Assembly: GCA_946800325.1 (NCBI GenBank)
Contig: OX326957.1
Coordinates: forward strand, 52,695,798-52,759,797
Length of the DNA stretch: 64,000 nt
Direction of reading: 5' to 3'
Source: Luzula sylvatica
Taxonomy: Eukaryota > Streptophyta > Magnoliopsida > Poales > Juncaceae
Position numbers and translations under genes: made by a program. Shown in pieces: positions 45,034-56,960 of the stretch. The notes below the pieces were generated by a model. It was not told the origin of the DNA. It worked only from the letters and a program-made list of their open reading frames with translations, and made no database searches. How positions within the stretch are numbered: position 1 is the first letter of the stretch; each line of letters begins with the position of its first letter.

Positions 45034-47857
45034 GGGACAATTACTTATGTATCCCAATTAAACACATAAATTACATATTTATCCCTGTTAAGTTGTCAAT
45101 ATCATATTTATCCCTCATAAACACATTTATTATCAAATTTATCTGAAAATAACAGTTTGGTTAAATCTAACAGAAAATTAATACAAATTTACTATTTTAC
45201 CCTCGAATTGACTAACATGAAATCCATCAAACCAGTTCTTCACGAACCCTAGATCCAATAACCTCGTACACCCTAATTTCTTTCTTTTATCTTCGTCACA
45301 AAGCAACACGAGGCGAAGCTCCATGGCCATGAAGCTCCTTCGTAGGGCAAGGAGGTCAAGCTCCTTCCTATTCAGTAAGCCAGGAGGTGAAGCTCCTTCG
45401 TGAAGTGTCGTCTTCGACAAACTTGCTGAAATTGTGAGCGGCCCATTATCAATGGAACTGCTCAAATCTGAGCTTGTTGCCTTTTGTATTCTACTAATCA
45501 GAATTCAGAACAATAGCTGAAGCAAACCATGAATTCGCCGAAACAAATTATCTGGTAATTAATTTATTTTTCTTTCTTTTCAAATTTTCAATCAACTCGA
45601 AATTTATATATCTAATTGGAAATATGATTTTAATTATACCAGGAGGAACGACCCAAAATTGGAATATGAGCACCAGGTTTAGCAATTCATCTTTTAGTTA
45701 CCAACCTCTCCATCCCACACCAATTGTTCTACCTCAAACATGTATTGCATATGTTTATTTATTTTCTAGGACATATATTTCATTAAATAAAGAAAATGAT
45801 CTAACAGATAGGAGATGCATAATTTAAAGATAAAAAAAATTCCTTTTTTTTAGTATGTTACTTGCTACCTTTATTTGGGCATGTGACATGGTGTTAAAGC
45901 GAAAATGAATGGGTAATCAGACGCAAAACCACAGTCAAGTTCTTTGGTCATTATAGCAGCTAGCAACTTGCAAGGAAGAGGCAAAGAGATCGCAGCAGGA
46001 GTTCATGTGATGAATCCATTAATGGAATTTTGGAGAAATAAAATTGAAAAAATCTTGATTTTTTTCATATTTGATCAATTTATGAATCAGGGGACTAATA
46101 ATTGTTTCAATCATGTTTCTCATGGTAGGTATATCCACGTTTGTAAAAAGACCCTGAATTATGGGAAATTTCAAAAAAGATCAATACTCGGAGCAGCCCC
46201 ATGTAAAGTTTATGAGTGATCGACACTTGGAGCAGCACTCGAACCAGATTTGGATTTGGAGTGTTGGACTCGTATAAAACGCTCTTCACGAAACAAACTC
46301 GGCCTCCAATCCATTCATGCCCTTGTATCTGTAACTTGTATTTGATTTGCTACATAATGATACGTATTCAATTGCTAATCAGTAACTAGGATATAATCTG
46401 ATATTGTACTTATATTTTCTATTTTAATCAGAACATATGGTTGTTTTGATCAATTATTTGTGTTTTGGTTTACATTTCATCACACAAGTCCATTCAAAAG
46501 GATAAATTAAACAATTCTTACAAAAACTAACATCATTTATAACAAAATAAGAAGTATCAATTGTAACAAAATAATGTTCGAATTTTTTGGCTTGTAATTT
46601 TTTGTTGGGTGAAGAAAGTGATAAATTTGATATTTTGTATTTTCATTTGTAATCTTTTCTAAATGATCAAATGTTTAGTTATCTCTGTCAAACCAAACCA
46701 ATGCATTGTATCAACAATCAGCAATGCATTAACAATCAGCAACCAGGTACCAAAATCGGCACCAGCTTTGTTTTGCTATCATGTTCAGATATGGTGCCAA
46801 CTTCATTGTCTCGGCAAAAATTAGAAAACTACTACAAAATTGAGAATTACAACCGGATACCGAAAATTTCGAAATACGATCAAGTACCAAAATTACCACA
46901 AAATTGCAAATTTATCACAATAACTTCAATTTACATCCATACCCGCAAAAATCTAAACAAATTACATATTTTCTGCAAAAAAAAATGCCACAAAGTTACG
47001 ACTAATAGCACAAAAAAAATCAACATACTCAATATCGGAGGATTCAATCATATACTCTCCGATAGGTTTGTCGAATTCGTCAATTATATTATTTTCAATT
47101 TAGTCCATGTCCTAATCTATTTCACAATTCACCGCAACTTAAAAGAAAAAATCAATTTGACAAGACATTAAGAATTTATAGCATATAACTAATTCCCATA
47201 TTCTCCCAGCCAATCGCCCTTCATTACCTTCGTCCATCCACCACCAAGCAACACCCTACTATCCTCCAGTGTTAGCATCAGAACACAAAACGCATCGTCA
47301 AGCGATTTCTCCATTTCAGTCCAGCACATAAGCACGGGCTCTTCTGAGGACAATTGTACAAGCCTGACTCGTCGCAACGCCAGAAAATTTGATGACCTTA
47401 TCTTCCCTAATCATGATGTATTCAATCAGATTACACTGCCCGAGTTTCACCAATTCAACGGCTTAGATTTCCGCAACCTTTAGAGCGTCGCCAGATCTCC
47501 AGACCGCCTCGTGAGATCACTAGCTTCGCCAAACCGCCGGATCCTCCCAGCTCTCAAGACCCCAAATCGCCTACCGGAGCTTCATATTCGTATGAAGCAG
47601 AGAAGAACATCGTATTCAGAGAGAAAGGTTTTAGGCCATCTTATCGGGTTTAGGGTTTGAACCCGTTTATTTCAGTAAGATTAGTTGAGGGTAAATTAGT
47701 CAATTTGAATTAATTTTCTGTTAAATTTAACAAAAATGTTAATTTTGGATAAATTTGATACAAACAGAATTTGGTAGGGATAAATATGATATTATCAACT
47801 TAAGAGGGACAAATATGTTATTTATGAGTTTAGTAGGGATATGGGAGAAATTATCCC
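45034..47857. mobile_element. Pack-MULE, 2824 bp, carrying a CCT-beta chaperonin fragment
   Basis: Terminal inverted repeats of about 171 bp (45034-45204 and 47687-47857), both beginning GGGA and sharing ATATCATATTTATCCCT. It is flanked by a perfect 9-bp duplication AAAATAAAA (45025-45033 and 47858-47866). The uninterrupted target exists in arm 1 near 3979-4002 and in arm 2. A 9-bp target and long TIRs define a Mutator-like element, and the internal host gene fragment makes it a Pack-MULE. The interior also holds unassigned sequence at 45205-45640 (a GAAGCTCC-rich stretch) and GGTACC/ACCAAT-rich DNA at 46690-46930. No transposase is seen. Confidence 0.93.
47189..47455 (-). pseudogene. CCT2: CCT-beta (TCP-1 subunit 2) chaperonin fragment
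   Basis: Reads [20 protein letters not shown], then [16 protein letters not shown], and in a shifted frame EKSLDDAFCVLMLTLEDSRV followed by LLGGGWTKVM. This corresponds to the CCT-beta blocks VKLGHCKLIEEIMIGEDKLI, CTIVLRGAS, ERSLHDALCVL and RVLLGGGWPEMVM of the family. The subunit belongs to the cytosolic TRiC/CCT folding complex. Only about 85 codons are present, with a stop after AYVLD and a frameshift. It is a captured fragment inside the Pack-MULE. Confidence 0.85.
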
Positions 47858-49337
47858 AAAATAAAATAATTACCTTCCTTAGAGTATGAACTATGGCGAG
47901 GATGATTTCTTCCATGTGCGAGTTTTTGAGTCCTTTCTTTATCGAGATGACTTCTTCCATTTAGAACATTGAAATGCATGAACGTGTTCCAGCAGAAGCG
48001 ATGCCAACATTAATGACCAGCATGCTCGCAGCATCTAAAGTAAATAAATGACAGAAAATAAATATGATTAAGTTTAGAATTGTTGAAATCCAATTGCGGA
48101 TTCACTGTTGCCAATTTCATCGATAGAAACTGCAAAACCGATAGAAATGTATTAAATGGAAGATTTAAATTTTGCAAATGAACAAAAAACTGATTTTCGT
48201 ACCTCAACTTGTCGTTGTGGAGATTGCACGTAATTTATGATCACGTCTAGCATCACTACTTTGCCTACTACCTATATTACACCAAAGAATACATAAATTT
48301 TTTGAATTTGGACCCGTGATTAATTAAAAGATTCTACTGGGGGTATATGAAATTTTTGCAAATAAGTATCAGGTTACCTTATTGATTCCTGGTACGAGAT
48401 CTTGCATATTTTCATCATTCGACTAATCCTCTCTCTTCTCACCTAAATACAAACTAAAACAAATACCAAGAAAAAGAAAAAGTTAAAACCGATGTATAAT
48501 GAAAATAAAATTAAAGTTAAAAAATAAAAGAATCAAATTTTTTACCCTTTCAGCTTTAAGCTGTGTCAATCATTGGCCTTTCTCTTCTTGCCCTAACTAT
48601 AAAAGCCTTTAGAGGCTCGATTTGTTTCGGCTCCTTGCCTTTGTTTTACGTACCAGTACCAGTCTCGGTCGTACCGGTACTCGTACTCCCCATTAGGTTC
48701 TGACTTGAGCTCCGTTCCCTCTTCTTGTGTACCGCTACTTTCAATATAATTGCATCTTTTCGACTCTGGCTCCATCTAAATTTTTTTAACACAATTTCAC
48801 TTCAGTAACTTTGTTGAAATTTGAATTATGGAAGAATTACGAACTACAATTAATGTTTAAAAGTACAAATATTTTTAACAAATTGCAGATAGGCCCAAAT
48901 CATAACGTAGAGAAATCATAGATTCGAGATACTCGTATTCCAAACGATAAGTGATAAGAGCAAGTATGGCACAATCGTATTTCGACCAATAAGAGTGTGC
49001 ATGACACAATTTTGTACAGAAAAATCTCAACTTCGCAAAATACTTAAAAATTAGTTGATAAGACGCCAAAAAAATCGAATTCGTTACTCGAGATCTGAGA
49101 ATTCACGGCGAAAGAGGGTAAACGGGATCAAAAGCAAGAAAACACATAAAAGTAAAAACAAAGCGGCTCTATTTGAGCTGAAATTTCTGAAAATTTGAAG
49201 AAAAGACTTAGCTGTGAAGAAACCTAGATCGATAATTGGGGTCGCCGCGAAGGAGAAAAATGGAGGCTGCGATTAGGGTTATTTCGTTTTTTTTTTGTTA
49301 TGATGCGGAGGAGGAGGAGGACTGTGAAGGCGCCGCT
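47858..49337. repeat. Third copy of the segmental block, second part
   Basis: Continues the homology to arm 1 from about 3986 to 5705, without the hAT MITE. It ends abruptly inside GGCGCCGCTA at 49337, where a transposon-like terminus begins. Confidence 0.92.
47867..48775 (-). pseudogene. Unidentified multi-exon gene, copy 3, 5' pieces
   Basis: Contains the longest form of the first exon: ATG at 48775, MEPESKRCNYIESSGTQEEG, then SEPNGEYEYRYDRDWYWY and RASKGFYS before a stop at 48593. The downstream pieces match arm 1 (4010-4300). Between the two parts of this gene lies the Pack-MULE. Family unknown. Confidence 0.4.
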
Positions 49338-50495
49338 AGGCCCTGTTCAGGCATAGAGTTTTGGATCATGGTTTCCTTGGAATCTTGTGGAATTGGCAGG
49401 AAGGTAAATTGGCTGTTCGGTTACAAGTTAGGAAGTGAAGTTTGGGATCTCAAAAACTCCTGATTGTAGCCAAATAGTGACAAAAAACCTGGTTTCAAAA
49501 CTGACCTCAGACCAGATATTTGGAGAGAGAAATTGCTTGTCAAATAAAACCTATCTTTATTTCATTCATTCACCTTTTTTTAGTTTTTTTTTTCTCCATA
49601 AAATATCAAATTTATTTATTTAATTAACTTGAAGGAATAAATATTTTTTAATTAATTAATTTAATTTAATGCAATTGAAGGAACAAGTATATTTTTTAAT
49701 TTACAAATTTATTTATTTTTGTGTATTCAAAATCGTATTTGTATATGTATTTGTATTCGGAATCAGATATCGGATACCGTATTTGTATCCGTAAATCAGA
49801 TAATGTATTAGTATCAACATTTGTATCGGATATCGGACATCGTATTGGTACCCGTATTCATATCGAATATCGTATTCATACTCGTATTCGAAATCAGATA
49901 TCGGTTACCGTATTCGTACCCGTATTCAAAATCAGATGCCGAACCGCATACCATATTCGTATTTGTATCCGAAATCGGATATTCGGATACCGTGTTCGTA
50001 TTCGAAATCGGATATCGAATACTGTATATCATATTCGTATCGGATATTCGAATACCGTATTCGTATCGGTTACCGTATTTTTTTAACTTGTCATCCAAAG
50101 AATAATTATATTAAAAAAATAATATTTTCTAAAAATTAATGGTAATAATAATAATAATTTAATAATTAAAAAAATTAGTACATAGTTAAAAATGTATTTA
50201 TAAAGTAATAATAATTATTATTATTATAAAAAAATAATACATAATTAAAAATGTTTTTAGAAAATAATAATAAAAAAGTTATTTAGGAATTAATAATAAT
50301 TATTATTATTATTATAAAAAAGTATACATAATTAAAAATGTATTTATAAAATAATAATAATATTTAGAAATTAAATTGTTGGTATGATTTATTTATGTGA
50401 CATATTTATAATATTTTGATATGATTAAGAAAATTGTATATAAATGTATGTATCATTTAATTTAATGGTTGAAAATAATTTAAAATGTATTTAGA

Positions 50496-50530
<35 letters not shown>

Positions 50531-50538
50531 CAACGACA

Positions 50539-50570
<32 letters not shown>

Positions 50571-50646
50571 AACAATCCTAGGTTTTCATCAAACACCTTT
50601 TAAACATCCTACACTCGCAGTTTTTGCATTTTCCTGCTACCATAGT
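49338..50646. other. Transposon-like terminus followed by simple repeats
   Basis: The sequence after 49337 begins GGCCCTGTTCAGGCATAGAG, resembling a PIF/Harbinger or Tourist terminus, but no opposite end is visible. 49730-50090 is a degenerate array of GTATTCGTATCGGATATC-like units giving open frames on both strands. 50105-50490 is (AAT)-rich DNA. 50494-50574 is a microsatellite. No gene seen. Confidence 0.55.
50494..50574. repeat. Compound (AAT)n-(AAC)n-(GAC)n microsatellite
   Basis: About 11 AAT units grade into AAC and then GAC/GGC units, ending just before the copia LTR flank. Confidence 0.95.
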
Positions 50647-51722
50647 TGAAGGAAATACAGTTTCAGGATCAACCGTAAAAGTGTACACAAGGATAAACGA
50701 ATGTAAGCGTACATTCGTGGTCATATCTTTCAATAGTAAAATCCAATTTGAATGGTTCAAATTGGGTTAGATAGATAATAAGATTATCAACAACCTTCAT
50801 GTAGAAATATATTTCATATGAACGGAGTATCAGTGTCGTTTCTATGAAATACCGAAAGGGTGCAACAGTATGACATACAGTTAGTAAAACAGTCATAACT
50901 TTTGCATACGAACTCCAATTGGGCCAGACCAAATTGGGTCGTGTAGATAATACGATTATCTACAACTTTCGTGTTGGTTTCTTTTCTGTCAGAGAAATTT
51001 ACCAATTTCGTATGGATAGAATACTGGACAGATTCTTGCAACTTTCTGTGTGAAAGAGTGTATATTGGATATACATGTCTTTTGGCCAATCCTAATCATA
51101 TGTGATATAAATAGGATGTTTCTCTCTCTCTCTCTAGTCAATCCAGATTTGAATTCATTCAGAATATTCAGAATATTCCAGAAATATTGAGAGACATCTT
51201 TCTATTGAGTGAAATGGTGTAAAGAGAGAGAACCGAGAAAAACAGTTTTTTCGGAGAAGAGAATCAATCGATCGAGCAAGTTCGCCGGTGCTTCGTCTAG
51301 GCAGTAGCACCCGCGACCGACGTCTTACGAGTCAAGGTGGATACACGTAGAGGAGCAACATCTGGGGCTCTTTCGATTGTGATCGATTCGGAGGAACGAA
51401 ATCTGCCGGAGACGGAAATGAGCGAATCGAGTAACCGGGCTGTGGAAGCATGCGGGCATGGAACGCACAAAGACAACCCGAGGCGTGTCAAGACGGTGGT
51501 AGACGTGCGGTATGGGACGTACGGGCTAGTCACCAACGTGACACCGAAGGAAGAGAAGGATGCGAGCGATCAACCCGTTGTGCGTGATCAATTTTACGCT
51601 GGTAATCGTCTATCCTTCTATTGCATCGTACCCTCGAAGTCATGGCGTGATCTTGGATTTAGGGAACCAGACCGGGCCTTCATATCAGCTGCGCGGGCCC
51701 GGGGTCGGGTGAATTCCCAACA
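50647..51722 (+). repeat. 5' LTR of copia element A
   Basis: 1076 bp, starting TGAAGGAAATACAGTTTCAG and ending CCCAACA (TG...CA). It matches the LTRs of element B over its length with visible divergence. The frame at 51337-51861 runs through the LTR end and the primer site and is not a gene. Confidence 0.87.
51084..51113 (+). promoter_or_regulatory. LTR promoter: CCAAT and TATA boxes
   Basis: TATAAATA at 51106-51113 preceded by a GGCCAATCC box about 20 bp upstream and followed by a CT-rich stretch. The same TATAAATAGGA arrangement occurs in the LTR of element B (58717-58728, minus strand). Confidence 0.6.
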
Positions 51723-51723
51723 G

Positions 51724-51735
51724 TGGTATCAGAGC
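51724..51735 (+). other. Primer binding site (initiator Met-tRNA)
   Basis: TGGTATCAGAGC, complementary to the 3' end of plant initiator tRNA-Met, one base after the LTR's terminal CA. This is the usual copia primer site and fixes the element's orientation. Confidence 0.93.
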
Positions 51736-51737
51736 GA

Positions 51738-54226
51738 TCGTCATCGATTCGAGGGGCGAATCATAGTCATATATTCGATATACGCACGGATTATCAAAGT
51801 TCGTACCCGTTTGCATGATGATAGATATAGAGATTCCAATTTCGTTAAAAATCACAAGTAAAATTTACTAGTGATCAATCAAAAGTCGATTGAGAGTATC
51901 TAGGAATTATCGTGAAAAGGTTTCATGATTTATCGTTTCAGAAACGAGCGAAAACGGAAGAAACGGCAAAATCTGCAGAAAATTAGAATACGAAACAGTG
52001 AGTAAAACTAAGATAATTTTCAGTGGGAAACTCCAAATTGATTGGATCAAATTGGAGTAGTTAGATAATGAGTTTATTTATGACTTTTATACAGAACGTT
52101 TTTTCCTTTGAACGAATTATCAGTGTCGTTTTTATGGAGTACTGAAAGGGTGCGACTGTTTGACATACAGAGACTAAAACGTCCATAAATATCGCATAGA
52201 AACTCCAATTGAGTCCAATCCAATTGGGTTAGTTAGATAATAAGATTATCTAGAACCTGCATTCACGTTCAAAGTCGTTTTGAAGAATTTAATATTTTCG
52301 TTTCAACAGAATACTGAAAAGGTATCTGTAGTTTTCTTGTTGAAAATGTGTCTATTGGATATACTTACCTTTTCGTTTGTTTGTATTTTACTAAAACTGG
52401 TATAACTTTCAGTAGGAAACTCCGATTTGAATGGTTCAAATTGGGTTAGTTAGATAATGAGATTATCTATAACTTTCATGCTATAATATAGTTCATTTGA
52501 GCGAAGTATCAGTGTCGTTCTAATGAAATACCGAAAAGGTGCGACAGTTTGACATATAGTCAGTAAAACGGCCGTAACTTTTGGGTCCGAACTCCAATTG
52601 GGATGGGACAAATTGGTTTGGAAATATAATAAGATTATCTACAACATTTGGGTTAGTTGATTTTCTGTCAGAGGAATTTACCATTTTCGTTATGACAGAT
52701 TACTGAAAGGGTGTATGCAGTTTTCTGTTTGAAAAGGTGTATATGAGATATACATACCTTTGGGCCTATCTTTATCTCTAATCAATTGATTCAATCATAC
52801 TAGCATATTAGATAATTAATTATTTAGAATAATTAGTCTCCCTAAATAATTCATATGCATTTAGAAATCTTGTGATAGTGATATAATATGATTATGTCAC
52901 GAATTTAGAAACATGAATGTCATGATCCCTCATAATATTTAAGTCATGGAAATGCCTTCCATATCATCAACCATCGAAATTGGTATCACAATATGTGTGT
53001 TTCTAGGCCTTCGTCATTCACACATGTTGATGGTACTAATGGGTGGCAGGCGTTAAATGGGGACTTACGTGTTTCTAGGCCTTCGTCATGCACGTGAGTA
53101 GTTCATTTGAACGATACGTTTGATATGGTTATGACTTAACCGTCCAAACCAATCTGATTGGAGTTCGGGGCATAGTTAGAATGCACACACGGAACTGGGA
53201 TTGTATGTGATACGATCCATCACCGAAATTCTAAAATGTTCGAGAGTCGCATATGATGCGATTGGATTATATCCTACCTAAATAAGCGAGATCCCACTCG
53301 ATATGGACTCGGAGTCCCGTATCAGAGTCCCACCATCTAAAATATTCTAAAATGTGGGAGGATTGCGAAATATGGATCTTGGGTGTTATGGACTCGGAGT
53401 CCCGTATCGGTATGAGGGTTATCGATTCGATAAAATAACACTATCATATAATTATCATATAAGCATATAGATTAAGTACGCACGGTTAGGAGCTTAATCT
53501 TCATCATCCGTTTAGAATTATGTTTTCAAGTAAACACCAAATATATATCGATGAGATCGATATGATAGATGGCTTTTGGGTCGGAATTACCGTAATTAAC
53601 CTTGATAGTCAAAGAATAGTTCTTAGACTTAAAGGAACGTGTTGGACACGGAAATGGTACATTCAGGGCTCGAGGCTTTGGCTTTAGAGAAAGCCGGGTT
53701 CGATACACTTTAAGAAGGAATCGAACAATATTACGTGCCTTGTGGTGGCCTGTATAGACACAAATTTCTCAACATTATTTTGAGAATTTGGGTGTATATG
53801 AAAATAAAACACAACGCTCATGAAATAGTTTCAAGAGCTAGAGCGCGTTGAATGGTTTAATGCGGCTCAAAGAGTAGGTTAATTTTGAGACGCCTTATGG
53901 GTCTTTGATTAACACTCGTGTGTTGATGGTACGAGATTTGATCTTCGTGACCGAATATCATATGCATTCGATAAATAAGTCGATCCCAAAATTGCATGTG
54001 ATGCGATGTAAATTTGAATAGGAGATGCTTAGAGTGTCCGGGGAATCCAAAGCATAGAGATGCGTGGATGTCCTTGTAATTCAAAGGAGGGATCGAAAGA
54101 AATGTATGTCTAAGGGTATTTTGGGAAAATATTTTCCAAACAGAAAGTTCGGACAAGGAGTTGTCCAAACTAATGATTCAAAGAACGGTGAAATCCGAGG
54201 AGGATTAAACCTAGAAGTTGATTGCT
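51738..54226 (+). other. Leader and decayed gag region of copia element A
   Basis: 52000-52780 holds several 170-220-bp modules resembling parts of the LTR, each with an AGATAATNAGATTATCTA core. 52790-54226 has no readable gag or protease; two GTTTCTAGGCCTTCGTCAT copies occur at 53001 and 53071. Open frames on the minus strand (such as 53526-53708) are kept in element B but look like by-products of sequence similarity. Confidence 0.55.
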
Positions 54227-56960
54227 TCTTTTGGCGTTGCCGTCATGGCCATATAAACGAGATACGCGTATCTAGATTCCATATGTTGGATTACTAGAAT
54301 CAATCGAATTAGATTCCATTGGTTAAACGCGATACTTATTTATTAGGCAAAGACGACAAATTGCATCATTCTCCAAAGGTTGGAGAAAGATCCAACGAAT
54401 TATTGGAAATTACATTTAAATGTAAATGTTCCGATAAGTTCGGAGGCAAGAGGAGGCTATCAGTAATTTGTTACGTTTATGGACGGTTAAAGTAGATATG
54501 AAAATATCTATTTAATGCGTACCGAAACGGAGATTTTGAAAGGTTCATAGAGTTTCAAAACGAAATACGAAATCAACTAAGCAAGAAAATCAAAGCTTTT
54601 CGATAGGATCGAGAAGGCGAGTATTTGAGCTAAACTTTTCGATAGGATCGAAGAGGCGATATTTGAGTTATGAATATTGATGATCATTTATGATTGTGGA
54701 ATCGTTTCACGATTACCTTTATTCGGAACTTTGAGATGTGTCCGAAAAGAGGAATTGAACGCATGTTGGACATGGTTCGATAAATGATAAGTCAAACGGA
54801 TCTCCCAAAAATATTTTGGGGATACACCCTTGAGACAGCGGCACTAATGAATGGTTGCATATATGAGATGGACCATAAACCTTCTAATCGGTACAAAAGA
54901 CGCCATAAAAAATATGGATCGGAATGGTTCCGAAGTTGTCATTTGTACAGATTTGTGGATGTGAGTATATTTCGAAATTTGTTTCGGTTAAACTCAATCC
55001 CAAATCTGAAAATTGTTCGTTTATGACATATATCCTTAAGGAAACTAACGGGTATTAGTTCTAACGTCCTGACGAAAATGAGATTTTCGTGGCTCGAAGA
55101 GATGCCTTCTTGGAGGAGGACTCGATGCGCACAAGTTTGAAACTTGATGTTGCTAATCTCTATGCGGGCTAGTGGGAGTAGAATAAATCTCGAAAGAGTT
55201 CGAGATCTGAAAATGAACATTATACCGATGAATGTTGACACGACTTCATCAAGAGTTGATGAATACGAGTCGAACACACAAAGGAATTATTTGTAGATCA
55301 AGTAGGCTATATCATAAGCCGGTAAATACGGATTTACCGTGGCTAATGATGATAGATCGAAATCATATGATGATTCGATATCCTACAGGGATGCTATGAA
55401 AGGTTGATTCCACATGGCATGATGTCATGAATTCTGAGATTCGATCCGTGTAAAATTATCAAGTTTAGAACTTGATTTCATTACTTTCCGGGTTAGACCC
55501 GTGAAAAGACAATGGGTTTTCAAGATGAGAACCGACACAGATAGGCATACGCATATATGCAAAGCGAGGCTCGTAGCGAAGAGTTTCAAGAATTTCATAG
55601 TCGGACTATGAACAAACGTTTTCGCATGTTGCCATGCTTTCACATTCTCGAAATTCTGCTTGACATGGTCGCGTATTATGACTATGTGATGTGGCAAAAT
55701 GGATGTCAAAACCGAATTTCTTGACAGAAATTTTATGAAAGGATGTGTACTTGACACAACCTTACGGTTTTGTCGATTCATAAGAATCGGGGATAAGATA
55801 TGCACGCTTTAACGATCCATATGATGGATTAGAGAAAACTTCTCGGAATTGGAATATTCGTTTTGATGAAATTATAAACTGCTATAACATTGTCGGAACG
55901 AATGGAAACTTTGTGTACACATGAAGGTTAGTGGGAGCCGCGTTATATTTTTTGTAACGGCACAAAATTTAGGCGAGACCGCTTATGAATTAAGCGTGAA
56001 GATCTATAGGATAGATCTAAGAAGTTCCTCATTCTATATTATAGCACGTATATCGACATATTGTTGAAAAGGTTTTCAACATATAACTCCTTGGCGGAGT
56101 TAAATAGAGATGTCGAATGGCAGAAATTTTCTACGGCTCGATGTGAGACAACAAGCAGGACGAAAATAAAAATATGATGCTTTACACTCGATGTGAGGAT
56201 CTATTATATCTGTCATGATATGTATGTGGCTATATGTCGTATGGATGAAGCGTCTAATTCACCGTCAATAAAATCCAAGGAATCACACGAGTTTGAATGT
56301 AATGCGATTACATGAGACTAACTCTTGTGAATGTATAATGGTTATACATATATATATACATAATGGTTATGTATATTTAAATTCATCGGGATTTGTATTG
56401 ATAGCGGTGAATGTTATCCTTGAATACTTTACAAAAGAATTCAGGATTTTATTTTATCTATAATGGTGTGGAGGACGTGTTGGTTATAAAGAGTTATAAC
56501 AATGACAGTTTCCAAAGATTTAGCACGTCCAAATATGTAGCACGACTTTCGATCACAAAGTGTGTACATGATTTTCTTAAACGAAAACATGGTTATGTGG
56601 AAAGGTTCCACAAGACCAATAATGATTCTATTTACGGGGGCGAGTATATTGTGGTTATGAATCACAAAAGGAAGCGATATGGATCAAGGATACATGGCCA
56701 AACTCGAGTAGTCACGAGTTATCGGATTTATGGTTGTATATTGCGTGAGACGCAATAGTACAAGCCAAAAATGCCGAGGTCACAACCACTTTTAGCCAAT
56801 ACTCAGAAAATTTTATTGATCCATGAAATTTTATGAAATGATGTGATCGTAGGTATTGGAAATGTTCCAAACCTGATGTTGATTAACACTAACGGCAACG
56901 TGCGGACCCGTTTACAAAACCGCTCTCTCTAGTCGCGCGTGACTGTCATGCGATGACTAT
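54227..56960 (+). pseudogene. Copia pol remnant (integrase, RT, RNase H), element A
   Basis: Readable blocks in order: pre-integrase WRCRHGHINEIRVSRF (54231), integrase FIEFQNEIRNQLSKKIKAFR followed by a stop and DREGEYLS (54541-54630), MLDMVR then a stop and MISQTDLPKIFWGYTLETAA (about 54763-54843), RT CKARLVAK (about 55558) and AYYDY (about 55668), then LNTLQKNSGFYFIYNGVEDV and SYNNDSFQRF (56416-56525), and ADPFTKPL near 56905. The pattern is that of the TNT1-94 type. There are many frameshifts; stops at 54604 and 54781 are shared with element B. Confidence 0.88.

Noticed and set aside
49721..50139. Overlapping open frames on both strands rich in Tyr, Ile and Arg
   Set aside because: They come from a degenerate GTATTCGTATCGG repeat array that lacks stops in several frames.
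51337..51861. 174-codon open frame
   Set aside because: It crosses the LTR end and the primer binding site of copia element A, and the matching LTRs of element B do not keep it as a gene.
53526..53708. Conserved 60-codon antisense frame in both copia copies
   Set aside because: The copies are similar overall, so conservation of this frame adds nothing; no start context or domain supports it.
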